Shown: positions 35,857 through 47,007 of the stretch, one piece after another
Layout of the letters: the number at the start of each line of letters is the position of its first letter
Position numbering within the stretch: the first letter of the stretch is position 1
Origin: Strongyloides papillosus
Taxonomy: Eukaryota; Nematoda; Chromadorea; Rhabditida; Strongyloididae
DNA length: 64,000 bases
NCBI GenBank assembly: GCA_005656395.1
Contig: SRSI01000069.1
Location: 434,001 to 498,000 of the forward strand
Direction of reading: 5' to 3'
Made by a program: the position numbers and the translations under genes
The notes under the pieces: generated by a model
The model's input: the letters and a program-made list of their open reading frames with translations, nothing else
What the model was told of the DNA's origin: nothing
Databases searched by the model: none

Positions 35857-35991
35857 TTAATTTTTTTTTTCATATATTTGTCTCTTTAGTGATTGTTTTA
35901 CCATTTTATCTTTTACACGTTTCGTTTGTATTTATGTTTTAATGAATAAACAAAATTTTACAGTTACTAATAATAATTTATTTCCAGAAGT

Positions 35992-37901
35992 ATGTTGAAA
36001 GCTCAAAACAAGGCACCTTTGGAGGCTTCAAAAAAATCCATCACTGACATAACGATGGTGAAGTCATTAAACTCTGTAATCAAAGTAAAAAATGTCAGAG
36101 TACGCCGATTGGGAGCTTCAGAGATTCCGTACATCGCTGATACTAATGCTCTTAAGGATGTAATCCTACTTGATAGCTGCATTCCGAAAGCTAATGCGAA
36201 ACCTGTCACTAAAGGCCTGCCTACTGAGCCAGTAGATATGGAGGAGGACAATACAATGGAAATTGACCCAGTAACGGGTTGTCGACTAGTCGGAGATCCT
36301 CTCAAGTTTGAATTCCTGACGCTTGAGAAGTTGGCTGCTCTTAACAGTATGGACCCATCGGTGACCAGTAACTCCCTGGAGGAGGAGCGCTGCAACAAGT
36401 TTTCGCTCGACTTCAATCCTCTCTCAAAGGAGAATTTCAGTTCTGTGGAGAAGGCATTGATCGACATCAAGAACCAGATTCCACTGAGCGATGATGTTGG
36501 AGTGCTTGCTTTGTACGATGTCGATCAATTCAACGACACGGCTACAATTATTTCTGGCCATCAGACAAGTGATAATGGAAAGTGCGCTAAGACGATTGAA
36601 ACAAGATTTCTAGGGAGCGGAAAGGCCTTGAACAACAATTTGTTCACAGTTTTCAAGTATGATCAACCTAAGAATACTACATTTGCTGTGGAATGTGGAT
36701 ATGATATCATCCCTGCTACTAAACCGGATGATTTGGATTCACCAGCTCGTGTCTCTTGTGAATACTCTGTAATTGGACACTGGAACACAACTTCTATAAA
36801 GAATATCCCATCTCATCCTGAAGATTTGACACACATGACGGTTAATTATGTTGCTGGGTGGTATGACCGTCGTGTGTACAATACTGAGAAGACGTACACA
36901 CTTCACTTTATTTTGTACGTCGTGGATAATCTTCAAAAAGGTGGAGAACTATTCAAGAATGAGAAGAACATGGATATCGAGGAGGATGTCAGGGAGTGGC
37001 TGAAAAATGAGGATGCTGTTAACTCTATAAAGATGGACAGTCGGGAGTTGGACTTCACTGAGCAGCTTTGGATGAGGATCAGGAACATCACCAGTATCAA
37101 AAGTCTCCAGAACATTTTCAAGGATATCTGCCATAAACTTTCTTCGGAGGATTTCAAGCCATACGTCCACCCAAACAACAACTCCACTCTTGGTACACTT
37201 CTCAGGGATCCTCTCCATTTCAAGAAGCTTCAAGGACTCCTCTCGACATGGGAAGCATTACTGTCAACAAAGACTTTTGTTGAGCTTGGCTTTGAGTTTG
37301 TGTTTAGAGAGATAATGGCTGAGTTCAATGATCTCGGCATAACACTGGAGAATAATGGAAAGTTGATTTATGATGAAGTTTTTGCTGAGCCTGATGTCTC
37401 CAGAAGGATCTACAATATCTTCCCGTTCTTCTTGGCACTCCAGTTTAGTAGACTTACCAAGAGGACCTTCAGGGATATTCCTATCGCTCATTTGTCTCGC
37501 CAGGCTATGACTCTCATTAACAGATATAAGAAGATGACTGTTAAGGAGATGTTCTCATATGCCTATACATTCAAAATTCCACGTGAATATGGATGTCATT
37601 TTACCTTCTACGATAAAGTGTAAGTTTACCCATATCTTTTATTTTATATTCCTTTCTTTTCAGTGTTGAGCCAGATGTTTGGATGTGTAAATCTGTATAT
37701 ATGGACCTTCTCTTCCATGGGAGAAAGGTCACCAACGTTGTCAAGTTGCAGAAGCATAATGACCTTGAAATGCTTGATGGAGTTTACTCTCCAAACAAGA
37801 CTCCAAGTGATAAGTTCCTCACGGAGGAGGATGAAGAAAAATTGTCTCTTTATTATGGTACTTTCACTACTATTGATGATGTACCACTTGACTTCTTTTA
37901 A
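35992..37901 (+). CDS. ZWILCH: Zwilch, RZZ kinetochore complex subunit
   Basis: Two exons: 35992-37619 and 37664-37901 (44-bp GTAAG...TTCAG intron, phase 2), 621 residues against ~590 in vertebrates. The block RELDFTEQLWMRIRNITSIK aligns with the family's DLDFAEQLW region, followed by LSSEDFKPYVHPNNNSTLG. Upstream, YSVIGHWNTTSIKNIPSHP fits the SW-x-P-x-x-x-I-L-x-I-P segment. The C-terminus is LTEEDEEKLSLYYGTFTTID. Zwilch with ROD and ZW10 forms the RZZ complex, which recruits dynein and Mad1 to unattached kinetochores for the spindle checkpoint. TTTCCAG lies five bases before the ATG, suggesting trans-splicing or an upstream exon. The end of its last exon is repeated downstream. Confidence 0.85.
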
Positions 37902-38487
37902 TTGTATTGTGTAATGTATTTTTTTATATACCTTGTAAAGTTTATTGTAAATATATATGTATTATTTTTTGTAATCATTAATTGTATCATTTATTGTTCA
38001 TTAAAAATAAATGTTGTATAGAAATACTGTTGTTAATTTAATATAAACTAAAAAAGTGATAACTACAATTCTTCATGAAGGAGGATGAATATAAATTATC
38101 CCTTTTTTATAGTACCTTTTGCTACTTTTAATGAGGTACCGCTTGACTTCTTTTAGTTGTATTGTGTAGTCTATTTTTTCTAATATGCCTTGTAGAGTTT
38201 ATCGTAAATATATACATATTCATTTTTTTGATTGTATCATTTATCTTTTATTAAATAAATGTTTTATAGAAGTAGTATTGTTATTCTATTATAAACTAAA
38301 AAAATGATAACTATAATACCTCACGGAGGGTGGTGAAGAAAAATTACCTCTTTATTATGGTGTCTTTACTACTATTGATGATGTATCACTTGACTTCTTT
38401 TGATTTTATTATGTAATCTTCTTTTTTTAATATGGCTTGTAGAATTTATTTCAAATATGTACAAATTCATTTTTTGTAATTATTAAT
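37817..38487. repeat. Tandem repeats of the Zwilch 3' end
   Basis: Three units start at about 37817, 38071 and 38319 (periods 254 and 248). Unit 1 includes the last ~28 codons of Zwilch. Units 2 and 3 carry coding-derived remnants plus the same 3' flank (TAATATAAACTAAAAAAGTGATAACTA in outline). Unit 3 still encodes LTEGGEEKLPLYYGVFTT and IDDVSLDFF followed by a stop; unit 2 has a shifted frame. Partial 3' flank pieces recur near 38690-38780. Confidence 0.85.
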
Positions 38488-38590
38488 CTGGGTAAAAGCT
38501 ACACTAGCCTTTTGGGCGAGTATGTATTTAACCTATACTTCGAAGTGGGTAAACATATACTAACCCAATAGGACTAGTGTAGCTTTACAC
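38488..38590. mobile_element. Foldback element (MITE-like), copy 2
   Basis: 103 bp with ends GGTAAAAGCTACACTAG and the inverse CTAGTGTAGCTTTAC, plus inner arms GGGCGAGTATGT / ACATATACTAACCC. It is flanked by the direct repeat ATTAAT (38482-38487 and 38591-38596). The host sequence is repeat unit 3 of the Zwilch 3' array. Unit 1 shows the uninterrupted site (GTAATCATTAATTGTATCAT near 37971), so insertion with target duplication is directly visible. Homologous to 7901-7998. Confidence 0.85.
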
Positions 38591-38596
38591 ATTAAT

Positions 38597-38921
38597 TGTA
38601 TGATCTATCATTCGGCAGTGAACACTATTGAGTAATATTCCTCATTGCTTTTTGCAAGCTAGAAAAGTTAAATGCACAAAGTTTGTACAGAAGTATCGTT
38701 TTTTATGTAAACTAAAAAAGTTTTTACCACCAATGTTGTACAGAAATATCGTTGTTAATCTAGTGTAAACTAAGAAAATGACAATCACAAGTATTTCGCC
38801 ATTTCAAGCATACGCAGACTTTATTTAAAAAATATAACATCAATTTGACAATAAAAATCTCTGACAACAAATAATACAATACGTTAATATATAGATAAAA
38901 ACAATTTGGAAAAAATAAAAT
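38597..38921. other. Gap before the first homeobox gene
   Basis: About 325 bp with remnants of the Zwilch 3' repeat (GTACAGAAGTATCGTT and GTACAGAAATATCGTT) and no gene. Confidence 0.4.
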
Positions 38922-40040
38922 CTAATAAGTCTTATTTATTTTAAGATATAAGGTATTTGAATGGTCTTGATCATGTTTCTTCTCGAACCAGTTCTTGACA
39001 AAAGCTCCTGTAATCCTAGTTTTATGGTTCCTCTTGGAGAAGACATTCAAATACTCAGCATACTCTTCACATTGTGCAGGTGACGGGAATTTATCCTGTT
39101 GGTACCAACAATTGAGGAAAGCATACTCATTTTTTCTGAAATGTACGTGGTTGTGGTTACTGAAGATCTTCTTCTTGACCCATGAAAGGATTTTCCTCTT
39201 TTTGATCTCACTCTTGTCGTTTGTGGAGTTGTAGCTTTTTAGGAGGTGACTCTCTTCAGAGGTACTTGGCTCAACAGTCTGGTATATTTGTCCTTCTGTT
39301 CTGGCTACAGGATGATGTTGTCTGTATACCTGGCTACATGTCACATCCATCTTCGTGTTGTTATTGTTCTGTTGAGATGTGAATGGGGCCAATCTCTCCT
39401 CCAAAGTTTTTTGAATTGAAACAAGAGATTCATGAGGTAGTCCTGAGATAGAGGAATACTTTACGGCCTCAATTACATCCTAAAAATGATGACAAGAATA
39501 GGAGAGTAAGAATTTACCTTGACGACTGGGTCTGTTACCATGTTGTCAAGACCTGGGACTCCATAGACTAACAATTTAGCCATATCCATGTAAATAGCCT
39601 TCTCCATATCCGCTTCATCTTGATTCTTGCCTATGCTACAAACAAAAAATTAGTTACAATACATTCACCTAGTCAACTATACCTCTTAGCAGAAATTCTT
39701 ATATTAACTGGTTCACCGATGACATTCTTCGCAGCTCCAAGAGTTGTCTTGCCATTAAACAAAGATTCATCATAATTAGACGATATAGAATTGGGCAGAA
39801 AAATGACAGCTAAAAAACGGTAAAAAAAATAATCCACACAACACAAAACTTACCTTGAGCATAGCTAGCCAAATCTCCACATCCCATCTTCTTCATAATC
39901 ATCTTACAGACATCATTGATCTGAACACCAGAAGGCAGAGTAACTTTTTTCTTAATTCTCTTTTGAAAGAATGAAAAGTTGATCGCATTTTCTGGTCCCA
40001 ATATTGGTTCAAGAACAACATTTACCTTTACTTTTTCCAT
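38922..40040 (-). CDS. ULD-homeodomain protein A (SATB/DVE-like), homeodomain divergent
   Basis: Four exons: 40040-39854 (187), 39809-39683 (127), 39635-39518 (118) and 39479-38922 (558), 329 residues; all junctions keep phase. Exons 1-2 encode a ubiquitin-like domain resembling SATB/DVE ULD: MIMKKMGCGDLASYAQ matches the family's ALLSLGYS...AQAKG block, then a segment ending NIRISAK. The C-terminus carries a homeodomain-like fold: FLNCWYQQDKFPSPAQCEEY, AEYLNVFSKRN, then ITGAFVKNWFEKKHDQ. The recognition helix has lost the near-invariant Asn51 (WFEKK instead of WFxNRR), and Arg53 is His, so ordinary TAAT-type DNA binding is doubtful. The paralogue B lies 536 bp away on the same strand. Confidence 0.72.
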
Positions 40041-40575
40041 CTTGCTTGTAATGATTTTTGGATACCTTCAGAGATTGTAGTTTGTAGTAGGGAGTTTTGT
40101 TAGAGGTTAGTAAATAGTTAGGATGTTAGTATATCTGAAAATGGAGTGGAATTAGAAAAATTGGATTTTTTGCATCGATTTTAAGGGTATAAATAGTCAT
40201 ATTGGAAAGTGTAATCAAAACACTAACGCAAAGGTACAATTGAAACACAAGTAATTGACATCGTTTTTGGGAAAAGTCACTTTTTTCCCAATAAATATGA
40301 AATGCCTAAAATACGGCTGGCCGTAAGATGAAAAAATTTTGAAAACCGTATACGTAGAGATAGTTTAAAGCAGTTAATCGCGAAACGAATTTTATATATT
40401 AAACAATGTCCCATTCTCGAAAGAAATTTATTAAAAATACTACTATATCAACAATAAAACAACTACAAAATATACAAATTAATACTAAAAGGTATATGAA
40501 AATTAAAAAAAAATAATCATTGATATACACGAGGGAGAAGCATAAAAAAAATACCCAAAAAAGAAATAGTTAGAA
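40041..40575. other. Gap between the two homeobox genes
   Basis: About 535 bp. It holds a hairpin TTGGGAAAA...TTTTCCCAA (40267-40292) and the palindrome TACGGCTGGCCGTA (about 40314-40327). These may act as regulatory sites of gene A. No gene. Confidence 0.4.
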
Positions 40576-41766
40576 TTAATTTTTCTTATTAGTTTTAGCT
40601 CTCCTGTTCTTGAACCAAATTTTGACATTCTGGGTAGTTATTTTAGCGTCCTCAGGGCGGTTGGAAGCATTATTTAAATACTCGGCAATTTGTTGCAACT
40701 CCGTTGGAGATGGTTTTTTGGTTAGAGTGAACCATTTTTCGAGGAATGGTGTTTCATTCTTGTGGTTGAAGGTTATCCTTGAACGGTATTGCGATTGTGA
40801 TCTTTTTTTGGAGGATTTTTCTTGAAGTATTTGGGGTGGTGGAGTGTGGTTGAGGATTTCTAGCAATGTTTCGTTGTTGTTGAAGAGACTGTTGTTTGTT
40901 GGTACCTCTGGTGGTTGTATATTTTCATTGTTGGAAGTCTTTCCATTATTAATTGATGTACCAGAGTCCACAGTTTTGATTATATTTGGAGTATCGTGAT
41001 TTTCTGATTTTTGTGGTCCACAATCTTCTGGTATCTCCTTTCCTCCATCATTTGTTAATGTGTTCCTACAATAAGGTGATTCTTCAGTAGTTTTGTTGAA
41101 TAATTTCAATTCCTCCTCCAACAAATTATTGATAGCCAAAAGAGATTTGAAGGAATCTTTTATAGGTGAATCACCTTCAATATCTCTAATAATGTTCTAA
41201 ATATAGGAATAAAATGTACCATTATAATTAATATGATAAAATTTACCCTATGTGTTATATCGGTTATACAATCCTGAATTTTTGGATACTTCTTAATTAA
41301 TAGGTTTAGAAGATTATAGCACAATGTTTTCTTCAATTCATGCTTACTATAATCTTCTATTTTACTATAAAAAATATAATTAACATTAAGAAACTAATTA
41401 AACATACCCATTAAGATGCAATTTTATGATCAAAAAATCTCCAAAGATGTGTCTTAGGGCCCCAACATTCAAATTCAAATCAGGAATGTATGCATCAAAA
41501 GTTAGATACTTGTAATCAGAAGTTCTTACCGAAACTATAAAAATGAAGCTTTTAAAACACATTTAAAAAAATTATTTACCTTTTGTGATGTGTGCTAGGT
41601 GTCCCAAACCAAAACTTGCCATAGTATCAATACAAATTCCTCTTAATGGTGTGTTACAGGTAGTTGTAACAGTTCTCTCTTTTTCAGCCTCGAAAAGTAA
41701 TTGATGACCATCATTCTGTATATTTAAATAAGGCTTGACTATAAACTTTATTGTAATATTTGCCAT
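40576..41766 (-). CDS. ULD-homeodomain protein B (SATB/DVE-like)
   Basis: Four exons: 41766-41580 (187), 41534-41408 (127), 41364-41247 (118) and 41196-40576 (621), 350 residues. The first three exons equal those of gene A in length and phase. The chosen start, MANITIKFIVKP, aligns with MEKVKVNVVLEP of gene A and follows a TATCTAAA-rich stretch, so the longer ORF (from 41829) is not used. The ULD-like segment ends SFGLGHLAHITKG. A Ser/Asn/Pro-rich linker precedes a canonical-looking homeodomain: FLEKWFTLTKKPSPTELQQI, AEYLNNASNRPEDAKI and VKIWFKNRRAKTNKKN, with Asn51 and Arg53 intact. Extra residues before helix 3 are atypical-homeodomain features as in the DVE/SATB class. Likely a nuclear transcription or chromatin regulator. 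Confidence 0.75.
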
Positions 41767-43384
41767 TTTTATATCTAAAAAAAATCGAAATAAATTATAA
41801 CAATAAATTTTAACAGTTAAAAATTGCATTCAAATATCAATCTCAACATGATAATAATAAAAAAAACGACATCTAAATGATTACAAAACATATATACACA
41901 GTTAATCATTTTCGATACATCAAATCTTTTAATCACGTTTAATTCTAAAACAGTATAAGATTATATAAAACTGGGTGTAAGTTAAAAAAGTGACTTCATC
42001 AAATAAAAAGTAATCTCTCACAACAATTTTTTATAATTTATAAGATAACTAAGATAATACATTTGATCAATCATATTATGAGAAAATCATTCATATTTTT
42101 TTGCATAATATACATCACCTAAGAAGAGTGATTGATAATTTTAATTCAATTATTTGTAAAAATGTGGGTATACAAATGAAACTACTGTGATGGTGATGTT
42201 TTTTTGTGGAGTGTGGTTTTGGGTGGATGGTTATCTTGAGGGTGTTTTATGACAGACGTTTAGCTTGAACGTTCATGTTAGGGTTATTTTATTGTAGATC
42301 TTTTGCATGGACGTCATCTAAAGGTCATTTCAAAATAGATGTTCAGGGCAAATTGAAAAGAGCTTATTTTTTAATACACGTTTATCTAGTGATACTCAAG
42401 AACAATAATAAAGAATAACAAAAATAAGAATAATATCTCAAAAAATTAGGAGCACGATAAAAAAAGAAAGAATTATTGAATATTGGACAATGGTATAAAA
42501 CTGTCACAAAAAACTGATAAAAAGTAATTTATTCCTGTAGAGAGAACACTTCTAAGCGATTAAAAAAGATAATTTCCCACAAACTGTAACACTACTCTCT
42601 TCTCCTACGAATTATGTGTGGTCCCTTAGTCAAGAAATAGCATATATAATCTAAGAAATGAAATCATCTATAATTCATTCAAACGTAATGTTATATATGA
42701 TAAAAGCTGTTATAGATAAAAGTACAATAATTCTTTTATCATTATTTTAAATTAATGAAGAAATGGGAAATATGATATCTATTTCATGGGGGCTGGTTGG
42801 TAAGGAGTTTTCCATTGGGTATGGTAAAGGTTTACAGTAAAAGGTAATATTTTTTTGAAAATATGTTGAGTTCTTAAAAGGAAATGATAAAATGTTTTTG
42901 AAGTAAACATAAAGTATATAATTACTAATTAATTTTTGAATTTGTTTCATGATTCATGTTTCATAGACATTTAATTAGATTAAAAGCAAAGATTATAATT
43001 TAAGATTATTAAGATTAAAGATTGTTCTATAATTTATATATGATATTAATAAGATTATAAAGTTCACATGTTATTGGTTTTGTACATAAAAAGAGCTTCA
43101 AAATCCTGAGATGATAAGTTCTTTTTATAAATCTTAATGTATATTGTAATTCAATTTTTCTATGAAATATATGAAATATGGATCTACTAAAAACTATGAA
43201 TTAATTCAAATGGCCACTTTTTTAATATTTATTGTTTCAATTTTTTGATATGGTAGTATTTTTATCTTTGTACCATTGATTTAGTGATAAAAAATCCAAC
43301 TAATTGAAGAGTTTGAGTTGTCTGGCACTGTTGAAATTTTCGTTCCAATATTAGCAGACTTTTTCATTGCTTAATAGTTCTTCT
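41767..43384. other. AT-rich gap before the accessory region
   Basis: About 1.6 kb between homeobox gene B and the duplicated module. I see no ORF or RNA I can support; the frame at 42747-42950 is low-complexity. Confidence 0.45.
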
Positions 43385-43766
43385 TAGCTATATAGCATTA
43401 AACTTTGTTCTGACCTATGGTTTTTTGATAAATCATTAGTTAATCTATTAACACACGTCATCATTTAACATGTAACTCAATGACTCTATTAGCGTCTTAT
43501 CTTAAATGTTCTAAATATAAATTGTTTGCCCCATAATATATTTCACAATTTTATACACATCACAATCACTTAAATTTAAATATTAGACTTTTGAAGAAAA
43601 ATAATCATTCGTTTTTTATTTTTCTTTTATATCATATGTTGAAAAGTACCTTTTTATTGAATGTCTTTATTATATTTTACGGTATTATTATATTAAACAA
43701 AAAGCCCTAGCCCATAATTTTTCTTTTCATTAACTTTTAAATCTTTTCAGGACATATTTATTATAA

Positions 43767-43775
43767 TATATAAAA
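43767..43775 (+). promoter_or_regulatory. TATATAAAA box of X1
   Basis: Perfect TATA box 47 bp upstream of the X1 ATG. The homologous box lies at 49610-49618, 48 bp before X2. Confidence 0.6.
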
Positions 43776-43813
43776 CCGATAAGGTTTCGCAATCTAATAT
43801 TATTTTCCTAAAT

Positions 43814-44946
43814 ATGTCAACTGCTCCTAAAAAAGTTGACGGACAAGATATGTCCCCTGAACAAAGTGTAAATAAACTCTTTACCTTCTCCAATGGAGAA
43901 GCTAAATTTCGGGAGGAATTCGCTGACCACAAAGAGCGAATGCGACGGGCAAATGGGTGTTCACCTGGATTGAACCTCATATTAGCTAAAAATGTTAAAG
44001 AAGATTTGAAAAAGTTATTTAAAGGCATGTTTGCTTGTTTTTAATCACTTTTAATAAATTGATTTTTTAGAAGCCAAAGAATTTAAAGGCCTACGCTTGG
44101 AGATAAGGCAATTTGTTAAAGATGAAGTCCACCCCACTATAAAGAGACTCTCAAAGGAGGAGGAGGAGAGGAAGGACAAGAAAAAGGATCCTGTAACTGA
44201 TATAGAGGATCCAAAATTTAATTTCTACCCTAACTTCTCGGAGGATGAAGATGATGAAGAAGAAAACGTACCGGAGGATGAGAATGAAGAAAAGAGTGGA
44301 AAGATTAAGAAATGGCCTGGCTATGAACCCGTGGAAATCATCGATATAAAGGAAGGACAGACGGGTATAACGTTCGAGAGGCTATTCACCAAGGAGAGGA
44401 TTGGTAACAACGTTACGCAAATACTCCTCGAAGATCCATACCTCCACACAAGAGAGCAACTCCGTGTACTCATGCGATTTATACTTAGCATGAAGTTCAC
44501 GTACAATGAATTCTGCCAAATACACGTGAGGACCAAACTCAACACAGGCAGATCTTTTATCTTTAACTGTCTTAAAGAGAAATATCCCGAGTACACACAC
44601 GCTCGGTTGATTCAAATGGAGCACGATGAGATAACGCAGAATCTCATTTATGTTAAGAAAAGGTGTGCTGATAAAGGGATAGACTTTAGTTATAATTTTG
44701 TCTCAAATATGCACGACAGGCTTATAATGTAAGTTTCATTTTTACCTTGTCATTATATACCTTCTTTTTAGATTTAATTCAGGTATTATAGCTATTCCTG
44801 GAAGAGGCCTCGGTATCTATCAGATGAGTGATACCAGATATGTTAAAGAATGGGACCGCCTACGTTGTAAAGGATGTAGGATTCAAATTAATCGTCTAAA
44901 AGGCTTCAACGTCGCTAAGGATAATATTTATAAGATATCAATCTGA
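43814..44946 (+). CDS. Gene X1, orphan intracellular protein
   Basis: Three exons: 43814-44024, 44071-44728 and 44772-44946 give 347 residues. Intron 1 keeps frame only with a GC donor (AAAG|GCATGT), because the next in-frame codons end in a stop and no GT alternative preserves the downstream frame. Intron 2 is GTAAG/TTTAG. There is no signal peptide. Features are a Lys/Arg/Glu N-terminus (FADHKERMRRANG), a highly acidic segment (SEDEDDEEENVPEDENEEKS, about 120-140), then a compact helical-looking half with LLEDPYLHTREQLRVLMRFI, an IPGRGLGIYQMSDTRYV block and a basic CKGC end. Composition suggests a nuclear or nucleic-acid-associated protein, but no known family is recognised. Its twin X2 is nearly identical. 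Confidence 0.75.
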
Positions 44947-45301
44947 TTTTTTTAAAGTGATTATTTGTATATATTGTACTTTTTATAATAAGCGATTGTA
45001 AATATTTTTTTTTGTAATGTATTTTGTATTATATGTATGATTTAGTATATTAAATAAATGATTGGAAGAAGTTTTTATTTGTCCAAAAAATTGTTTTACA
45101 TACAATATTATCTACATTAAAATATATAAAATATTTTATCATGTAATGAGGCAATAAAAAGAATGACACATTAGAATATCTTCAATCTAAAAATTAACAT
45201 GTCATATGTTAATATTTTCCATGAATAATGGAAATGCTATGAAATATTTTTCATGTTGAAAAGTATATAAAATATGAAAATAAATTAATTTTTAAAAAAA
45301 G
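44947..45301. other. X1-M1a spacer
   Basis: About 355 bp. It holds the X1 3' flank (AATAAA near 45053) and the M1a promoter, with the TATA box at 45264-45272. It is nearly identical to 50791-51145 in the second module. Confidence 0.6.
45264..45272 (+). promoter_or_regulatory. TATATAAAA box of M1a
   Basis: TATA box 38 bp before the ATG, at the same spacing as M1b (51108-51116). Confidence 0.6.
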
Positions 45302-47007
45302 ATGAAATTCCTTTGGTTGGTCTTCAATTTTTATCTTCTGACAGTACTATTAGTGAGGGAAGGATCCAGTGCAGGAGCTGGTAATAAATGGTCTGCTGAA
45401 AATGAACTAGAGGATGTTTCAAAAGGTCTTAGAGAATATCTAGATGGAAATAAATACCAATGTACTGAAAACTTGGATTTCTATACTTTTACTTGTAGTA
45501 AGTGGGCTGAGAATAAGAAGAAAAAGGAGAGGATCGTTCCAGATATGGCTATTAACTATAGAAATATAATGTTCCAAAAGTTTATAAAAAGTAATGTTGA
45601 TATACTAATTTCTAGTGATAATAATTGTTTTTAGGTACTCTTAATATAAAAACTATCAATGAAACTAAGTTGGTTAAGGATAGTCTTAATATTAATACTT
45701 CCAAGAAACGTGGTTTATTAGCGGATCTTTCTTCTATTAAAACTATCAGAACAGATTATTGGTTAAAGGATCTTGGTTTTTCGGAGAAAAATCGAAATTC
45801 TACAACTACCAATGAAACTGTTTTGTTAGATGATAAAATGGATATTAGAATCAACAACAGATCTTATTTGTTGGAGGAATTTTCTGTATTTTACCATGAA
45901 TGCAATAAATTGAAAAGTAAGAAAGAAACCTTCAAATGTCAACAAAAAGTACTCAAAATCGGATATCCTATCTATTTTTCCCAATTCTTGAAAGAAAACA
46001 GATTTTCCGATGAAGTAACAAATAAATTTAAAGTAGTCGAGAAGATAGCTAAGAATATTAGAGAGGAATTCAAGCGACTGATAATGAATAAATGGTTCAT
46101 CAAATCTAATGAAGCAGCTATGATGATAAAAAAAATAGATAACATGAAGTTTAGATATGGATATAGTTATGAAGCTTTGTTTAATGATATTCAAATAGAG
46201 GAATGTTATAATGATTTATTATTGAACGCCACCACTGGTTATAAGCGTACAGCTTTTGAAGTTATTGGAAATTATTCGTATCTTGCTGAAACTTTAACTA
46301 AAAATGTTCCTAGAGAATGTAAATTTATCTATGAAAATGACGAGTATCCTGTTGATCCGTTTGATTTGTTGTTTTCAAGATATGTTCCTGAAATAAACGA
46401 ATTTGTCATCCACCACCACGTACTTAATGAACCAAAATTCAGTACAAAGTATCCTGAATCATTGAATTATGGTGGTGTAGGCTTCGAGATTGCAAGGCAA
46501 ATTGCAATGGCCTTCGTAGGAAACAATACATTCAGAGATTACAATGGTATACTAGCAAGTGAAATGTTCAGTACAAAATTCAAGCATCAACATGAAGTTA
46601 GTACAAGTTGTTTTATGCAGAAATATGGTGAAGAATTTTCTAAAGGAGAAAACTACAGAAACCTTAGAAGTTATCCACAATTAAATAGTGATATTGCTGA
46701 TAGTATTGGTCTTAAAGTTGCCCATTTAGCATATATGAGATACTTTAGAAATGTAAATGGAAAAGAACCTAAGATTTCTGGATTTGAGAAGTTAAGTGGT
46801 GAAGAATTGTTCTTCATGAGTTTCAGTAGAGGTTTATGTGAAGATAAGAGTAATTATGATACCTTTTTCCAATTGAAGGATCATATAATTTCACCTTCTT
46901 CAAAACGTGTCGTTGGAGCTTTATATAATTATAAGCCATTTATTTATGCTTTTGGATGTAAAATTGTGAATCCAATAGCGATAGCTAATGAGTGTAATCT
47001 TTTATAA
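45302..47007 (+). CDS. M1a: secreted M13/neprilysin-like pseudoprotease
   Basis: Exons 45302-45590 and 45635-47007 (phase 1), 553 residues. Signal peptide MKFLWLVFNFYLLTVLLV is followed by the M13_N landmark CTENLDFYTFTCSKW. The C-terminal half has NYGGVGFEIARQIAMAF where active enzymes have NYG-x-IG-x-VIGHEIxHxF; H, E and H are R, Q and M. The ENxxD motif corresponds to SDIADSIGL. The product is therefore secreted and cannot bind zinc in the usual way. Total length is about 200 residues less than neprilysin. Several N-x-S/T sites (NRS, NYS, NAT, NNT) suggest glycosylation. C. elegans NEP families also include inactive members. A variable patch lies at 45690-45830. Confidence 0.82.

Larger units (their letters stand above)
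33092..35991. other. 2.9-kb divergent gap between Argonaute and Zwilch
   Basis: Shared promoter region of two divergent genes. It contains a four-copy 67-bp tandem repeat (33457-33722), a 7-bp stem hairpin CACTACC-ATTC-GGTAGTG (33424-33441) and a piggyBac-like MITE (35504-35856). The open frames at 34551 and 35207 are low-complexity and unsupported. Confidence 0.5.

Noticed and set aside
41767..41829. N-terminal extension of homeobox gene B
   Set aside because: Paralogue A starts at the aligned internal Met, and equal 187-nt first exons support the shorter form.
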